From Siphonodentalium dalli (Eukaryota > Mollusca > Scaphopoda > Gadilida > Siphonodentaliidae): a stretch of DNA of 64,000 nt. Position 1 is the first letter of the stretch. The number at the start of each line of letters is the position of its first letter. The stretch covers positions 164,815,465 to 164,879,464 of the forward strand of contig CP136068.1 in assembly GCA_032622095.1 (NCBI GenBank). Reading direction: 5' to 3'. Positions 23,098 to 33,831 of the stretch are shown here, one piece after another. The position numbers were made by a program, and so were the translations under genes. The notes under the pieces were generated by a model. That model saw only the letters and a program-made list of their open reading frames with translations. It was not told the origin of the DNA and ran no database searches.

Positions 23098-23172
23098 GAT
23101 ACCTTTGCGTTCAGCCACTACCGAATAAACTACCTGGTTTATAAAATAGTCTCGCTTGGTGAATAGCACCCC
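23098..23172 (-). repeat. Right terminal inverted repeat of inserted transposon
   Basis: Read on the minus strand it begins GGGGTGCTATTCACC and continues with TTTATAAACCAGGTAGTTTA. LINE sequence resumes at 23173. Confidence 0.65.
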
Positions 23173-24145
23173 ATGTGGCCCAACCTTTGTCGGAAATGTA
23201 TACATACCACCAGAGGGATCAAAATACGCGTCAAAAAACTGCTTCGATGAAATTATGGGCTCTATTGCAATAATAAAGGGACATGGTTGTAACATCTTAC
23301 TTCTCTGGGATTTCAACGCACGTACTGCCAAGCTTCGTGACTTCTCTCCGGGAGACATAAATGATGACTCTGTTTTGGATGTTTCAGATATACCACCGCG
23401 TGCATCTCTAGATAGACGAACGAACAATTTTGGCTATAAATTAATTGATCTATGTAGACAAGCCGAGATTTTGATTGCTAATGGCAGATTAGGCTTCGAC
23501 AAAGGGATTGGTCGTCTGACATGCAAGAATGCTAGCATAGTTGATTATCTGCTATTTAATTACACGATGATGACACATATTGTAAATTTTCAAGTGAGAG
23601 ACCAAAATACGCTAACCAGTGATGTCCACTGTGCTCTGTATTTTGAACTCTTAATGGGAGATGGGCCAAAAAACTATCATCATATAAATCTAGAGAACAT
23701 TATAAATGTTCCCAACGTATCTCATAGCATGTCTACAAATCGTGTATTTCCCATCAATAGCTGGAGCAGTGACAAGGAAATACACTTTGTACAAAACATA
23801 GATGAATCGCGCGTAACTCAGTTTGCCGAACACCTTGAGACACTGAAAGTCAAGGCTACTATAACTGAGAACGATATAACAGATGCCAATTGCAACCTGA
23901 AACAAATTTATCGAAATGCCGCAATTTCCGCGTTGGGTACCCGGCCAAGGAAACAAATCAAACCGAAAAACAAATCGAATACGAAACCGTGGTTCTCGAA
24001 AGATTGTAATAATATCAGAAAACAATATCGCACCACACTGAAACGTTATCAGCGTAGCCGCACAGAAGCGAACAGAATAGATCTGACCAACATACGAAAT
24101 GCATATAAAAATAAAATAAAAGGTGCAGAGCAAACTATAATATGA
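23173..24145 (+). pseudogene. LINE endonuclease C-terminal part and linker
   Basis: Resumes with FVGNVYIPPEGS, then LLLWDFNARTA (the D-x-N catalytic motif, W replacing the usual G), VDYLLFN, and LTSDVHCAL in place of the usual S-D-H end motif. A basic linker follows (RKQIKPKNKSNTKPWFSKDC) of the kind that joins endonuclease to reverse transcriptase. The frame stops near 24145, and the coding sense moves to another frame from 24142. Confidence 0.8.
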
Positions 24146-25346
24146 CATTGCAGGACAATATTTTAAATTTGAAACGCACGAACGCTCGCGACTACTGGAA
24201 ATTAGTTGGAAAGAAGCGCGCAAATACTCAACCTGTGGAATCGCCCACAATTAACCAATTTTATGATCATTTTGCAGAAACAAATTCAACAAAAGTAGAT
24301 CACAGTTATGATGAATATCTCCCGTGCACATGGTATATGTCTCATCTGGACCGTGACATTGAACTCCAAGAGATCGATAACGCGCTACGCAGCTTGAAAT
24401 TCGGCAAGGCCAGTGGAATAGATGAAATTAAAAATGAATACATTAAAATGGCTTCTGGAAAACTAAGGACTCATCTTCAGACATATTTTAACCTGATTCT
24501 AAAAAGCGGTATTGTACCAGACGACTGGGGAATTGGTATTATTCAGCCGATATTTAAATCAAATGATCCGAAAAAGCCAAATAACTATCGACCAATCACT
24601 CTAGTAAGTTGTATATCAAAGGTGTTCACATCTATTTTGAGCGAACGTATCCAAAGCTTCCTAGAAACCAACAAACTATTAGAAGAAAATCAAGCTGGGT
24701 TTAGAAAAAATTATTCGACACTGGATCATATATTCTCATTAAATAGTCTTATTGACCTTGTTAAAGCCCGCAAGCGTAGCTTATATTGTGCTTTCATCGA
24801 TTTATCGAAGGCTTTCGATCGGGTCTGGCGGGTAGGACTGTGGAGAAAACTCTTTCATATTGGAATAGAAGGTAGGATTCTAAACGTGATAATAAATATG
24901 TATAAGAACACAAAGTCTTGTGTTGCACATAATGGTGTTATATCAGCATTATTTCCATGCGAAACGGGCGTCCGAATCTTTCCCCTCTCCTTTTTTCCAT
25001 ATACACAAACGACTTAGAAATGTATTTACGCAAAAACGAAAATTGCGGTATAGTTCTAACAGACGTGCCTTGTGGTTCGAGCCTTCATTACTTGAAATTG
25101 TTCTGCCTCCTGTATGCTGACGATACCGTTCTTTTATCGTATTCTGCGGAAGGGCTACAATGCATGTTAAATGATTATGCCGAATATTGCCGTATCTGGA
25201 AATTGGAAATCAATAATGCAAAAAGTAATGTAGTTATATTTGGAAACAAAAGGAAAAAAGATGGGCATTTTATGCTGAATAGTGAGCAGATTGAAGTAAC
25301 GAAAACGTATAAGTACCTTGGATCAATTATATTTACTCTTTATTAA
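24142..25346 (+). pseudogene. LINE reverse transcriptase domain (frameshifted)
   Basis: Two overlapping frames. The first (24142-25017) carries the fingers and palm motifs: FGKASGIDEI, PNNYRPITLVSCISKV, ENQAGFRKNYSTLDHI, and FIDLSKAFDRVW with the first catalytic aspartate. The second (from 24957) carries NLSPLLFSIYTNDLE, the active-site YADD at 25113-25124, and the K-YLGS thumb-side motif near 25305. The switch near 24965-24985 removes part of the G-R-Q turn. The frame ends at 25346. Confidence 0.85.
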
Positions 25347-25700
25347 ATGAACTTGGGCTCAGTGGCACATGGGCTACACACGCTCCCAATCCCCTGAAAC
25401 TATTCCGCGAGGCTACAAAACAGCAACTTCAAGATCTTTATATTCAAAGTTGGTGGCAAACATTGTATTCTTCTGACAAGTATATTACGTATCGATATAT
25501 CAAAACAATCTACCGAGAAGAGGTATATTTTTCGAAATTGCATACAAACGATTCTATTTTAATTTTTAAATTCCGTACTCGAAATCATCGCTTACCAATA
25601 GAAACAGGAGACTGGATGAACTTACCCGATGATGAAAAAAAACTGCAAATTGTGCGACAAAGACGCGCCAGGTAATGAACTACATACACTTCTTGAATAC
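25347..25700 (+). pseudogene. LINE C-terminal region with zinc-type cluster
   Basis: After the RT thumb, a segment present in relatives (the ALYGCEL region, seen in the other LINE copy near 39.5 kb) is missing. Sequence picks up at LNELGLSGTW and continues to LIFKFRTRNHRLPIETGDWMNLP in one frame. It then passes to CKLCDKDAPGNELHTLLE in another frame, a CxxC...H pattern typical of the LINE C-terminus. Confidence 0.7.
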
Positions 25701-26449
25701 GATGCCTTGAACGTAATATTGTATCGCGTGATACTTGTACTTATATGTCTATGGTATTACTATAGTATACCGTATACGTATATCAATTGCTATTCCTTTC
25801 TATATAATCCTGGTGTCATCTATAGACATAGAGATAATTTCAGACCCCCCCCCCCCCAATTTTATATCATTGCTGCTTTAGTACAGTCGCGATATATTAC
25901 ATGGCAACATCGCTCCACTAATTTATGTCAGTTCATCGGTACAAACCCCTTTTTCTCCGAGTCCATATAACCAACCCAACATCTTATAGAAGTCCATAAA
26001 TGAATATTATGGCACTATATAGAGATGACTAAAATTCTGACACCCCCTATTTTACAGCCTTGTTGCAATGTTCAGTAGAGTTGAGATGCATAATATGTCA
26101 ACATTGGTCATTATCGCTCTATAAATTTATATCGGTTCAACCCTTAGTTCCCTGTATCGCCCACCCCTCCCTGAATTTATTTTTTCATTTGTATTATAGT
26201 CTCGTTACGTACACATTTTATCTCTTGTAACTTTTGCTTCAATGCGTCGAGTTCCGCTGCAGGGAATACAAAACTGACAACATTTTGAAATGTTAGCAGG
26301 CTTCAAACTCATCTTATCCAAGAAAAACTCTGGTTACATAAGAAATTTGTGTATATGGTGTACGCGCATTTGTTGAGTTAAAAACCAAAGGTCCCACGTC
26401 AAGGTCCAAATCCCCAACACACTGTTGTGAGGTTTAACTCCATCTACAA
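25701..26449. other. No gene seen
   Basis: AT-rich sequence with a C-run at about 25845-25858. The C-run is preceded by a TCAGA stretch like the one before the C-run at 22627, so it may be the end of the same small repeat family. Confidence 0.4.
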
Positions 26450-26930
26450 ACAGTAATGTCCAAAGTAATTGATCACTTAACCACAGCAAAATTATGGGTA
26501 TTTTTTCATGATTTTAAATCCTGAAAAATTACCCATAATTATGCTGTGGTTAAGTGGTCAATTACTTTGGGCATTACTGTAACCAATATAAGGATTTGAG
26601 GTTTAATGATAACTCAATCCTCATACAGTAATGTTCAAAGTAATTGACCACTTAAGCACAGCAGAATAATGGGTAATTTATCAGGATTTTAAATGATGAA
26701 AAAATACCCATAATTCTGCTGTGGTTAAGTGGTCAATTACTTTGGGCATTACTGTAACCAATATAAGGATTTGAGGTTTAATGATAACTCAATCCTCATA
26801 CAGTAATGTTCAAAGTAATTGACCACTTAAGCACAGCAGAATAATGGGTAATTTATCAGGATTTTAAATGATGAAAAAATACCAATAAGTCTGATCTGGT
26901 TAAGTGGTCAATTACTTTGGGCATTACTGT
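26450..26930. repeat. Three tandem copies of a 131-bp hairpin element
   Basis: Hairpins at 26450-26580, 26625-26755 and 26800-26930, period exactly 175 bp. Each starts ACAGTAATG(T/C)(C/T)CAAAGTAAT and ends ATTACTTTGGGCATTACTGT, with arms of about 60 bp that are near reverse complements around a small AT-rich centre. The 44-bp linkers are almost identical to one another. Each copy could fold into a long stem. It looks like a palindromic MITE whose insertion plus flank was tandemly triplicated. Confidence 0.85.
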
Positions 26931-28200
26931 AACCAATATAAGGATGTGAGGTTTAATGAGAACTCCATCCACATAACTAATAAATATGTGTGAAAATTAA
27001 AACAAAACAAAATAAATTTCATGATGGCGTCCAATATGGACTGCCTAATTCTGCTCCAAAACATGTATATTGAATATATGGATGTTTATTGGGGGAAACC
27101 GATTATTTCAATGATATTTTCATTAACTGGGATCCAAAACCTGACTTACGGGAGCGTGCTTCGCGCGCGACTGTATCTTAAGCATATGTGCATATTTAAT
27201 AAGCCAACAATTGGAATCCCAACAGAAGATTGGCGTGGGTCCCTTGTGCGATCTGTCCATCGAAAATTATTTAGACATCTCAAGACACGTAAGACCCAAT
27301 AACTTAATATACAGAATAGATACATCTATTGCCTGAGTGACTAATATTTATATTTGTTACAATGAGGTCAAATAGTTGCGAAGCCAGCACCACAATTCTT
27401 TCCCTCCATAGTAAATCTTAAAACAACTTCTAAAGAATTATTAATTTACCTTATATTTGGTATGGAGCGTCCTTGGTTTATTGGAGTTCAGATTTGTTAA
27501 CACCACGTCACCAAGTTAATTACTTGCGAAGCCACAGCCATAAGTATTTCCCTCCATAGTAATTCTCAAAACAACTTCTTAAGAACAATTGACCTGGTCA
27601 GTCGCGCAATTATTGGAAGAGCCACGGTCAATCATTTTTTTTAAACCAAATGCTACATTTAAATTATTGCTTTATTTAAGCAAAACAAAAAATGAGAAAA
27701 TTAACTTTTACTACTTGCTAAATTTTATCTTTTAATTATTTCATTTAAATTTTAGTATTTAAAGCATACTAAGTCCAAGTCTTTATAATCTGTTGAGTGA
27801 CCCCACGGTCGTTTACTTGCTTTGTTAGTAATAATTTGAAGGATTACTTGTTTAAACGCAATTGTTATCAAAATATTTTATGTATTTTTTATAATTTCTA
27901 TTTATATGTAATACTATAATCTTGGTGGCGTTACCATTTCTGACTATGGTTTTCTTGTACCCGTGTGCTCGTGGGCGCATTACCGATGGGTGATTGGGTT
28001 TGATCAGAATGGCATTCACACTGCGGCAATCAAGCGGTTGTCTGGTGGAAAACAACCTAAAGTCTGTATTGGAGTATTGCCCAATTATGACATTCGTGCA
28101 GGGACGTTGTTAGAGGGTCTCCTTTGTGGGAACACAACTTGGAGTTTAAACCTGCACCTGAGACCCTCTAGCTACGTCTCTTGTACATATTATCAATAGA
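26931..28200. other. No gene seen; short direct duplication at 27372-27580
   Basis: Two copies of a block with TTGCGAAGCCA, TTTCCCTCCATAGTAA and AAAACAACTTCT lie at 27376-27437 and 27523-27578, about 145 bp apart. A third GAAGAGCCACGGTC fragment near 27615 may be another relic. Open frames are short and not recognised. Confidence 0.45.
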
Positions 28201-28540
28201 ATACTCCAGCAATTCTGAATGACAACCCAACTAGAAATTGAAATACATCGTACAACTAGAATTGTTGGAACAGACGATAACCATTGACGAAATATAACAC
28301 AATGCACGAACGGTTGCGGTGTACTCACTGAGCGAGTATTTAAAGGATACCGATTACCACTAATCAAATTGAACACGGTTCACCCATGCACTAGCGATAA
28401 CATATCAATGAGTGTCTCCGATGAATCATTTTTTTTCATTAGTGAATCAAGTCACATGTGGAAAACCTATTATTGTATTGGTCATCATGCATGTGAACGC
28501 GGCATTACAAGAAGTCGCCTTTTCACTGTTGGAATAAGAG
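28201..28540 (+). repeat. Diverged copy of the repeat that forms the 33.8-46.7 kb inverted arms
   Basis: Matches the left arm at about 35190-35500 in the same orientation. Shared blocks include GAAACAGACGAT (GGAACAGACGAT here), GGATACCGAT-ACCAC, ACAACATATCA (ATAACATATCA here) and CATGTGAACGC. Divergence is clearly greater than between the two arms, so this is an older member of the family. Confidence 0.6.
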
Positions 28541-28590
28541 TGGAGGTCTATGGTAATCGACACCTTTTGTGTGCCCCACAGACGCTTGTG

Positions 28591-28657
28591 ATTACAATAA
28601 TTGTGTTCTATAGTATAGGGCCCAGGGGCCTATACTATAGAATACATTTTTTGTAAT
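28591..28657. repeat. Palindrome with 30-bp arms
   Basis: Arms 28591-28620 and 28628-28657 are near-perfect reverse complements around a 7-bp centre (CCCAGGG context). The core is TTCTATAGTATAGG. The same core recurs at about 30372 and 30447, so these are ends of a dispersed element family. Confidence 0.75.
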
Positions 28658-30359
28658 AGCAAGCTTATTTGAGCCGTACAGAAGGTGTCGAGTACTATGG
28701 ACCACTGTAATCTAGCAGCTAACGCGATTTCTTGTAAATCACAAAAAGACGGCAAATCGAGTACTATCGACCACCGTTCGTCAAACGCACATCTAAACAT
28801 TTGTGATTTTATCAAGGGAAATTACTCTAATGATATATGCGAATGATATGGCAATGCCTATTTGTGTCAGTCGGTGAGTGATTTAGTTGATGAATAAAGG
28901 TACATAATGTGTGACTAGTTTCCGATACTTGGGTTATTTTGACCACAATTGCGCACGATGAAAAGTAATTCCTTCGGTATCGTATGGAATATTTACCATT
29001 TTCAGAAGGTTTATGTTACATAAACATGTAACATGAAACATTTGAAATTAACGGTTTTTCGAAAAGGGTCGGCAAGCACACATAGCGGTTGCCCTTCAAA
29101 TGGCCACATCAACTTTATATAGCAATATTACCAAGGATGGAACCTGATTTGTCTAGCTAGCTTAGGGCTGGGACAGCGCTGAAATATTAGAAGTGGGAAC
29201 ATCTAGACCTTAATAGTTGAAAAGGTTGAGGTACAATGCATCTGGGAAAATTCAAACCCATGATGGGGTGCGATGGCTGTTCTCTGACTTGGTTTTTTCG
29301 ACCTGTGTCAAGGATGGGTGTTCATTTGGAAATTCCAATGTGGACGAACACTCCCTCGTCCAGGGTCTCCGGGGACATCCAACCTCGATTTAAAAACATA
29401 TATATAGCACCATCTACTTAAACTATACCTAATTAATGGTACATTCCATTTATACCCAACTAAGCGGCTGAATTTAGGTCAACATATGACATTTGGTTTA
29501 TAACCAACACGCACTACTACATTGGTAAGTTAAGGATCATGAGACCCCGATTTTTTCTAAGAATTCACTCATGGAACATTATGTGCGGCACTATTGGCCA
29601 AATTAAATTGTTTAGACCACAAGGTGAATGCAAACTTCTTGAGCACACAAATGCCATGCGGTTCAAATATGTTTCATAATGTCATGGTCAATATTTGGGG
29701 TCCACTGATTCTTAACGCAACTTAGCCTGAAATTATCAGTAACTGTTTCAACACGAAATGCCACCACCCCCGATTCACCGCGTATCCGTGTACCTTCGCA
29801 CAAAGATCGTTTATACGTTTTGAGCCCAAGCCCCACAACTTTAACTCTTTAATTCCGTTCATAATTAAAATCTCCTTTCAACTCCATTGAGCGTAAACCA
29901 CCTTAATGGGTTAACAATTGAGATTCCGTGACTGCATTACAAAGAACATGTACCCAGCTAATCGCACTCACAATTATCTGCACGGATCATCGTCGTGGTC
30001 ACGGCGTGAAAAATCAATTATGTAGCCTATGCCGTTGTAATCTAATACGGAATTTTTACAAAAATAGTATTATCGCTGTACTATAGAACCCGCTTAGCCC
30101 GTACTTTATCATTCCGTATTGCGAATTTTTACATATTACAAAGCCGTAGCGTTCGAGTACTATGAAAACATGAACAGATGAAACTTTCAGGCCCCCTTTT
30201 TCTCCACCAAATGCAAAGATTTTCCGGTCAAGTGAATCCCGGTATATAGATGGTTCGCCAAAAAAGATCATATAAGTCATTGCATGTCAATGTATTTTGC
30301 ATATAAAGAGTTTTGGGCATATGTTGAGTTTCAATCTACAATGAAAGAAATACACTGAT
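28658..30359. other. No gene seen
   Basis: No recognisable coding sequence. Fragments with CGAGTACTATG (28690, 28758, 30156) and GTACTATAGAACC (30077) suggest worn copies of the CTATAGTATAGG element family. Confidence 0.4.
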
Positions 30360-30475
30360 AGAAATACAGTCGAATACTATAGAACACAAAATATGTATTA
30401 CAAAATTTGTAAATCACAAATTAACGCTGATATTACAAAAATTGTATTCTATAGTATAGGCCCCAGGAGTGGCAA
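30360..30475. repeat. Short inverted-repeat element with TCTATAGTATAGG ends
   Basis: The left end near 30372 reads AATACTATAGAACAC. The right end near 30445 reads GTATTCTATAGTATAGGCCC, the complement pattern. The inside is AT-rich with TATTACAAAAATTG. Related to the palindrome at 28591. Confidence 0.5.
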
Positions 30476-32105
30476 GAACACGTACTATCAGTGAGTGATT
30501 TAAGGAAATATACGTAACCCATTTGAAGAAAGAATGGTAACCTTTCTGTGACACAGAAATGACTATTTATACTGGTTTCATTAAAGGAGGTGATACCATT
30601 TTTCATATTATACTGGAGATAATTTTGTGATTTTATTGTCAAAATTGTTTTAAATGTTAAAATCAACAAGATATTAATTTAATTGAAGAAAATCATACAC
30701 AGCCCAAGACTGAATCTAATAAGATTTGAGAAAGATTACGAAGATACTCTCAAATATACTCCTAACGCGGAATTGTCTACTCTTCATTGTGTGAGATGTT
30801 GTGATCATATATGATGACAAGAAGAGAAACGCCATATCGATTCCCATTCATTTATTTGTATTGATGTTAGATGTTTGGATACTAACGTCAAGAAGCGGTT
30901 GTTTTAGCTGCATGGACGTCACTATATATACGAATGTATAAGCAGGAATTAAGTGATTACTCCGCCGAAACATGGACGCAAGGGGTGTAATTGTACATAT
31001 GAAACATGTTAGAAAATTCAGTCTGCTGAACGATTCCAATTGCCCAACTTTTTCACGAAAGTCGTCTTTCATATGTATTATTCTGCATGCCTTCAGCGTA
31101 AATCATTTGAACTGAAGCATGAACTATTTGAACTGAAGCGCGAATAATTTACACTGACGCACAATCAGTTGCAATAAAGTGCCACCATGTCACGTTAGTA
31201 ATGCGAAGTTTTGAATATGTACGAAAAGTCATTAGAATTTGAAATTTTAACGCAAAATGAAAGTAAAATAGTGTTCTCGCTTCGGATAGTATTTTTCTTG
31301 GAAACAAAAATGTGTTCACTGCCAAATTGTTCTGAGATTATATTATAGCAAGTCGGTATACCAACTTAATTGTTGGTTGCAGAGAATACAAAGATACATA
31401 CCTTTCACATGTAAACTTTTCCTCATTTATTGGTTTCAATTGTAAACGTTTATTTTTGCTAACATTGTTTGAGGAGAAGCCAGAGTCAAAGGGTCATTGT
31501 TGTCGTACTTGATACACGGTTCATGCCAACTGTCATTGGCAGTAAAATTTTGGACATTTCTCGAATAGATATTAAATAAATGTTAATAATAACAACTTAG
31601 CCTTGGGTTGAAAATAATTATTCGAATTTAGAGAGCTTTTAGTAATTAATCATTTGTCCCCATCTGTTGCTATTGTGCAGGTATCATAAATCTGGATCAT
31701 ATATTTACAATTTCACGGAATATATATTGATTATCTCTTATTCGAGAAATAGAGTTAACTGAATTGGCCATGGTTTGTTCACAATATATGGTAAGGTGAC
31801 ATCAGTCACTTATTTATTTTTGGAAATTCGAAAAAAAAAATCTTAAGATTTTCACGTCATTGTAGGTAGGTGGCCGTTAACAATAATTAAGATTCCACCC
31901 AAAAAATAAATATCACTCAACCCACTGGGTTGCCATACCCTACGATCCAAAACTCATTTCTGGTAGATTTTCACGGAATAAACCCAACTGTTGGGTAACT
32001 TTTTTGGTGTAATCTTAATTATTCTTCAACATCAACCCTACACTGAATATTCCGTGAAAATCGGACCAGAAATGCGCGATTTTTGGGTGGGTGCAATCTG
32101 TTTAC
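30476..32105. other. No gene seen
   Basis: AT-rich sequence without recognisable frames. Around 31860-32060 two blocks related to AATAATTAAGATT and GATTTTCACGGAATA lie in inverted order, hinting at a small foldback. Confidence 0.4.
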
Positions 32106-32475
32106 CCTCACAATATGAGAGAGATATGTTCGAATTATGAAAAAAAAGTGGTTTTAAAAAAAATAAAAACAACAATAGACAATTTGACATGAAATTTTTT
32201 AAGAAAAATAACACGGCATTATCAAGACTATGAACCAAACTAGGGTATGCGCTCAGTCTACCATCTGAGATCATGGCTGTCTGCAAGAAAATAAATAAAA
32301 CCGCTTTTGTTGCATATTTTAGTTTTTTGGCAGCCATTTGCGGGACTCGTTTTTTTTTATCGGGAAAAGGACCAAAACAATATAAATAATATTCAACCAC
32401 GTTTTCAATAATCTGGCAATTTATTAGTTATAAACCACTTTTTTATAATTCGAACATATATCTCAATTTGTGAGG
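32106..32475. repeat. Short foldback element
   Basis: Left arm 32106-32155 (CCTCACAA...ATATGTTCGAATTAT...AGTGGTTT) and right arm about 32432-32475 (AAACCACTTTTTTATAATTCG...TGTGAGG) are inverted copies around about 275 bp of AT-rich sequence. The 120-aa minus-strand open frame across it is not recognised. Confidence 0.65.
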
Positions 32476-33831
32476 ATTAACTGAAATCGGTTTCCAGAGA
32501 AAACGCATTTGAACCATCACCCCAAGACGAATTCTTCCCAAAAATATCCCAGAAAATGTAACATGTCAGCCGGTTATTGTCACAACCAGTATATATATAT
32601 CGGGTGTTGTGTCCTCTTCCAAAGTTTCAGTATTGAATATTGTCATAATGGAGTTTCTCAGTATTCCATATGTCCTCTTTCTACACAGGTACTCACTTCA
32701 AAATCACTGTCCCGTTAGTCAGGTCAACCTCCAAATTTAGTCGCAATTGACCAGACCCGGCGAACAGTAATTAATTTTTTTCACTCCAGAATTCAAGTGG
32801 ATTATTTGTTTGGATGCATTTCGCCAATAGTTCTACTGGTGTTTCTAATGCAAGCCATATACGGTTAGTGTGGTTATACAGATAACATTTTATACAATTG
32901 TTCCCACAACATTCCTTCAGATAGTTTAAAGATACATAGTTTAAAGAGTCGATGGTCCCCATATCATTCAGTTACAACACAGTATCATCCAGTTACAGCA
33001 ACGGAATTTCACCAAAAAGCCGATTTAGTTATCCAAATTAAATTATTACCAATGAATAACTGCAGTTTGGATGTGAGCGAGTATGGTTTACAACTTTCAT
33101 ATATGGTGATTCCTAATTCAAATTGGAATTCCCCAACAAGTGTTGTCGCGAATGTAAACACAGTATTTCCACGTGTAACCAACCATATGGTGCCATATGA
33201 CATGTCTACTTTCATGGATAAAATATGATTACCTATATTCATAAATAACTATATTCAGTATATTGCATTATCCGCACGTCAACTATAGCATGCACAACAT
33301 ACGTATTCTTGTTGACGGCGATAGTTTTCATCGACTTATAATCCGAAATTAGTTGGCCACTGATCGCACATGGAGCCGCGACCTTGAGTGACCTCTTGTA
33401 ACTGAGTGCGCGCATGTCTACTATTTCTGTAAGAAGTCAGCAGATTTTTGCCAGGCCGCCAAATATTCCCGGTGGTGAAAAATAACCGATTTAAAAAAAT
33501 CGATATCTAATAACTCTGAGCTTTGGTGGGTGGGTTCCTTGACTGCAATCAAATATTATTTGCACCCCCCCCCCGAAGCCAAAAGCAATATAGTAGTCAG
33601 GATCAGACAAACGTACGTGTAACTTGTAACGTGTGTTGCAATTGCCAACGAAAGTCAACTGACTCGCGTGACAATGACGCCTACACGTTCAAACCGTTCA
33701 GAAGTTTTGTGTCCAACCCCAACGTCACTTGTAGGAATATTTTAAATTGATTTAAGCCAAATAAGTGTATCGCTGGTCTCATTGGGGCTGCTTGTATGCG
33801 CCCGTTGTGGTTTAACAGAAAGGGAAATCAA
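32476..33831. other. No gene seen
   Basis: No recognised coding sequence. A C-run at about 33566-33575 is again preceded by sequence ending TTTGCA. Confidence 0.4.

Larger units (their letters stand above)
19744..23172. mobile_element. TIR DNA transposon inserted in the LINE endonuclease
   Basis: The two ends are inverted copies that begin GGGGTGCTATTCACC, similar for about 70 bp. Removing the interval places the LINE codons back in one frame, from KIKTP straight to CGPTFVGNVYIPP, which is strong support for an insertion. Inside are two short coding fragments of Myb/SANT type and a large direct duplication. No transposase catalytic domain was found, so it appears non-autonomous. A PIF/Harbinger relative is possible, because those elements pair a Myb-like protein with a transposase, but this is inference. 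I could not define a clean target-site duplication. Confidence 0.65.
19453..25700 (+). mobile_element. Degenerate APE-type non-LTR retrotransposon (LINE), interrupted
   Basis: Order along the plus strand is endonuclease N-terminal part, a foreign 3.4-kb insertion, endonuclease C-terminal part, linker, reverse transcriptase, and a C-terminal domain with a CxxC cluster. At least four frame changes and one internal deletion make it non-functional. No ORF1 was recognised upstream. The 3' end is put near 25700, where recognisable protein stops; no clear poly-A or tail repeat marks it. Confidence 0.8.

Noticed and set aside
22945-23427. 160-codon minus-strand frame over the right end of the inserted transposon
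   Set aside because: It is antisense to LINE endonuclease codons and runs through a TIR; no motif supports it.
23690-24250. 186-codon minus-strand frame
   Set aside because: Shadow of the LINE linker and RT on the plus strand, which has clear motifs.
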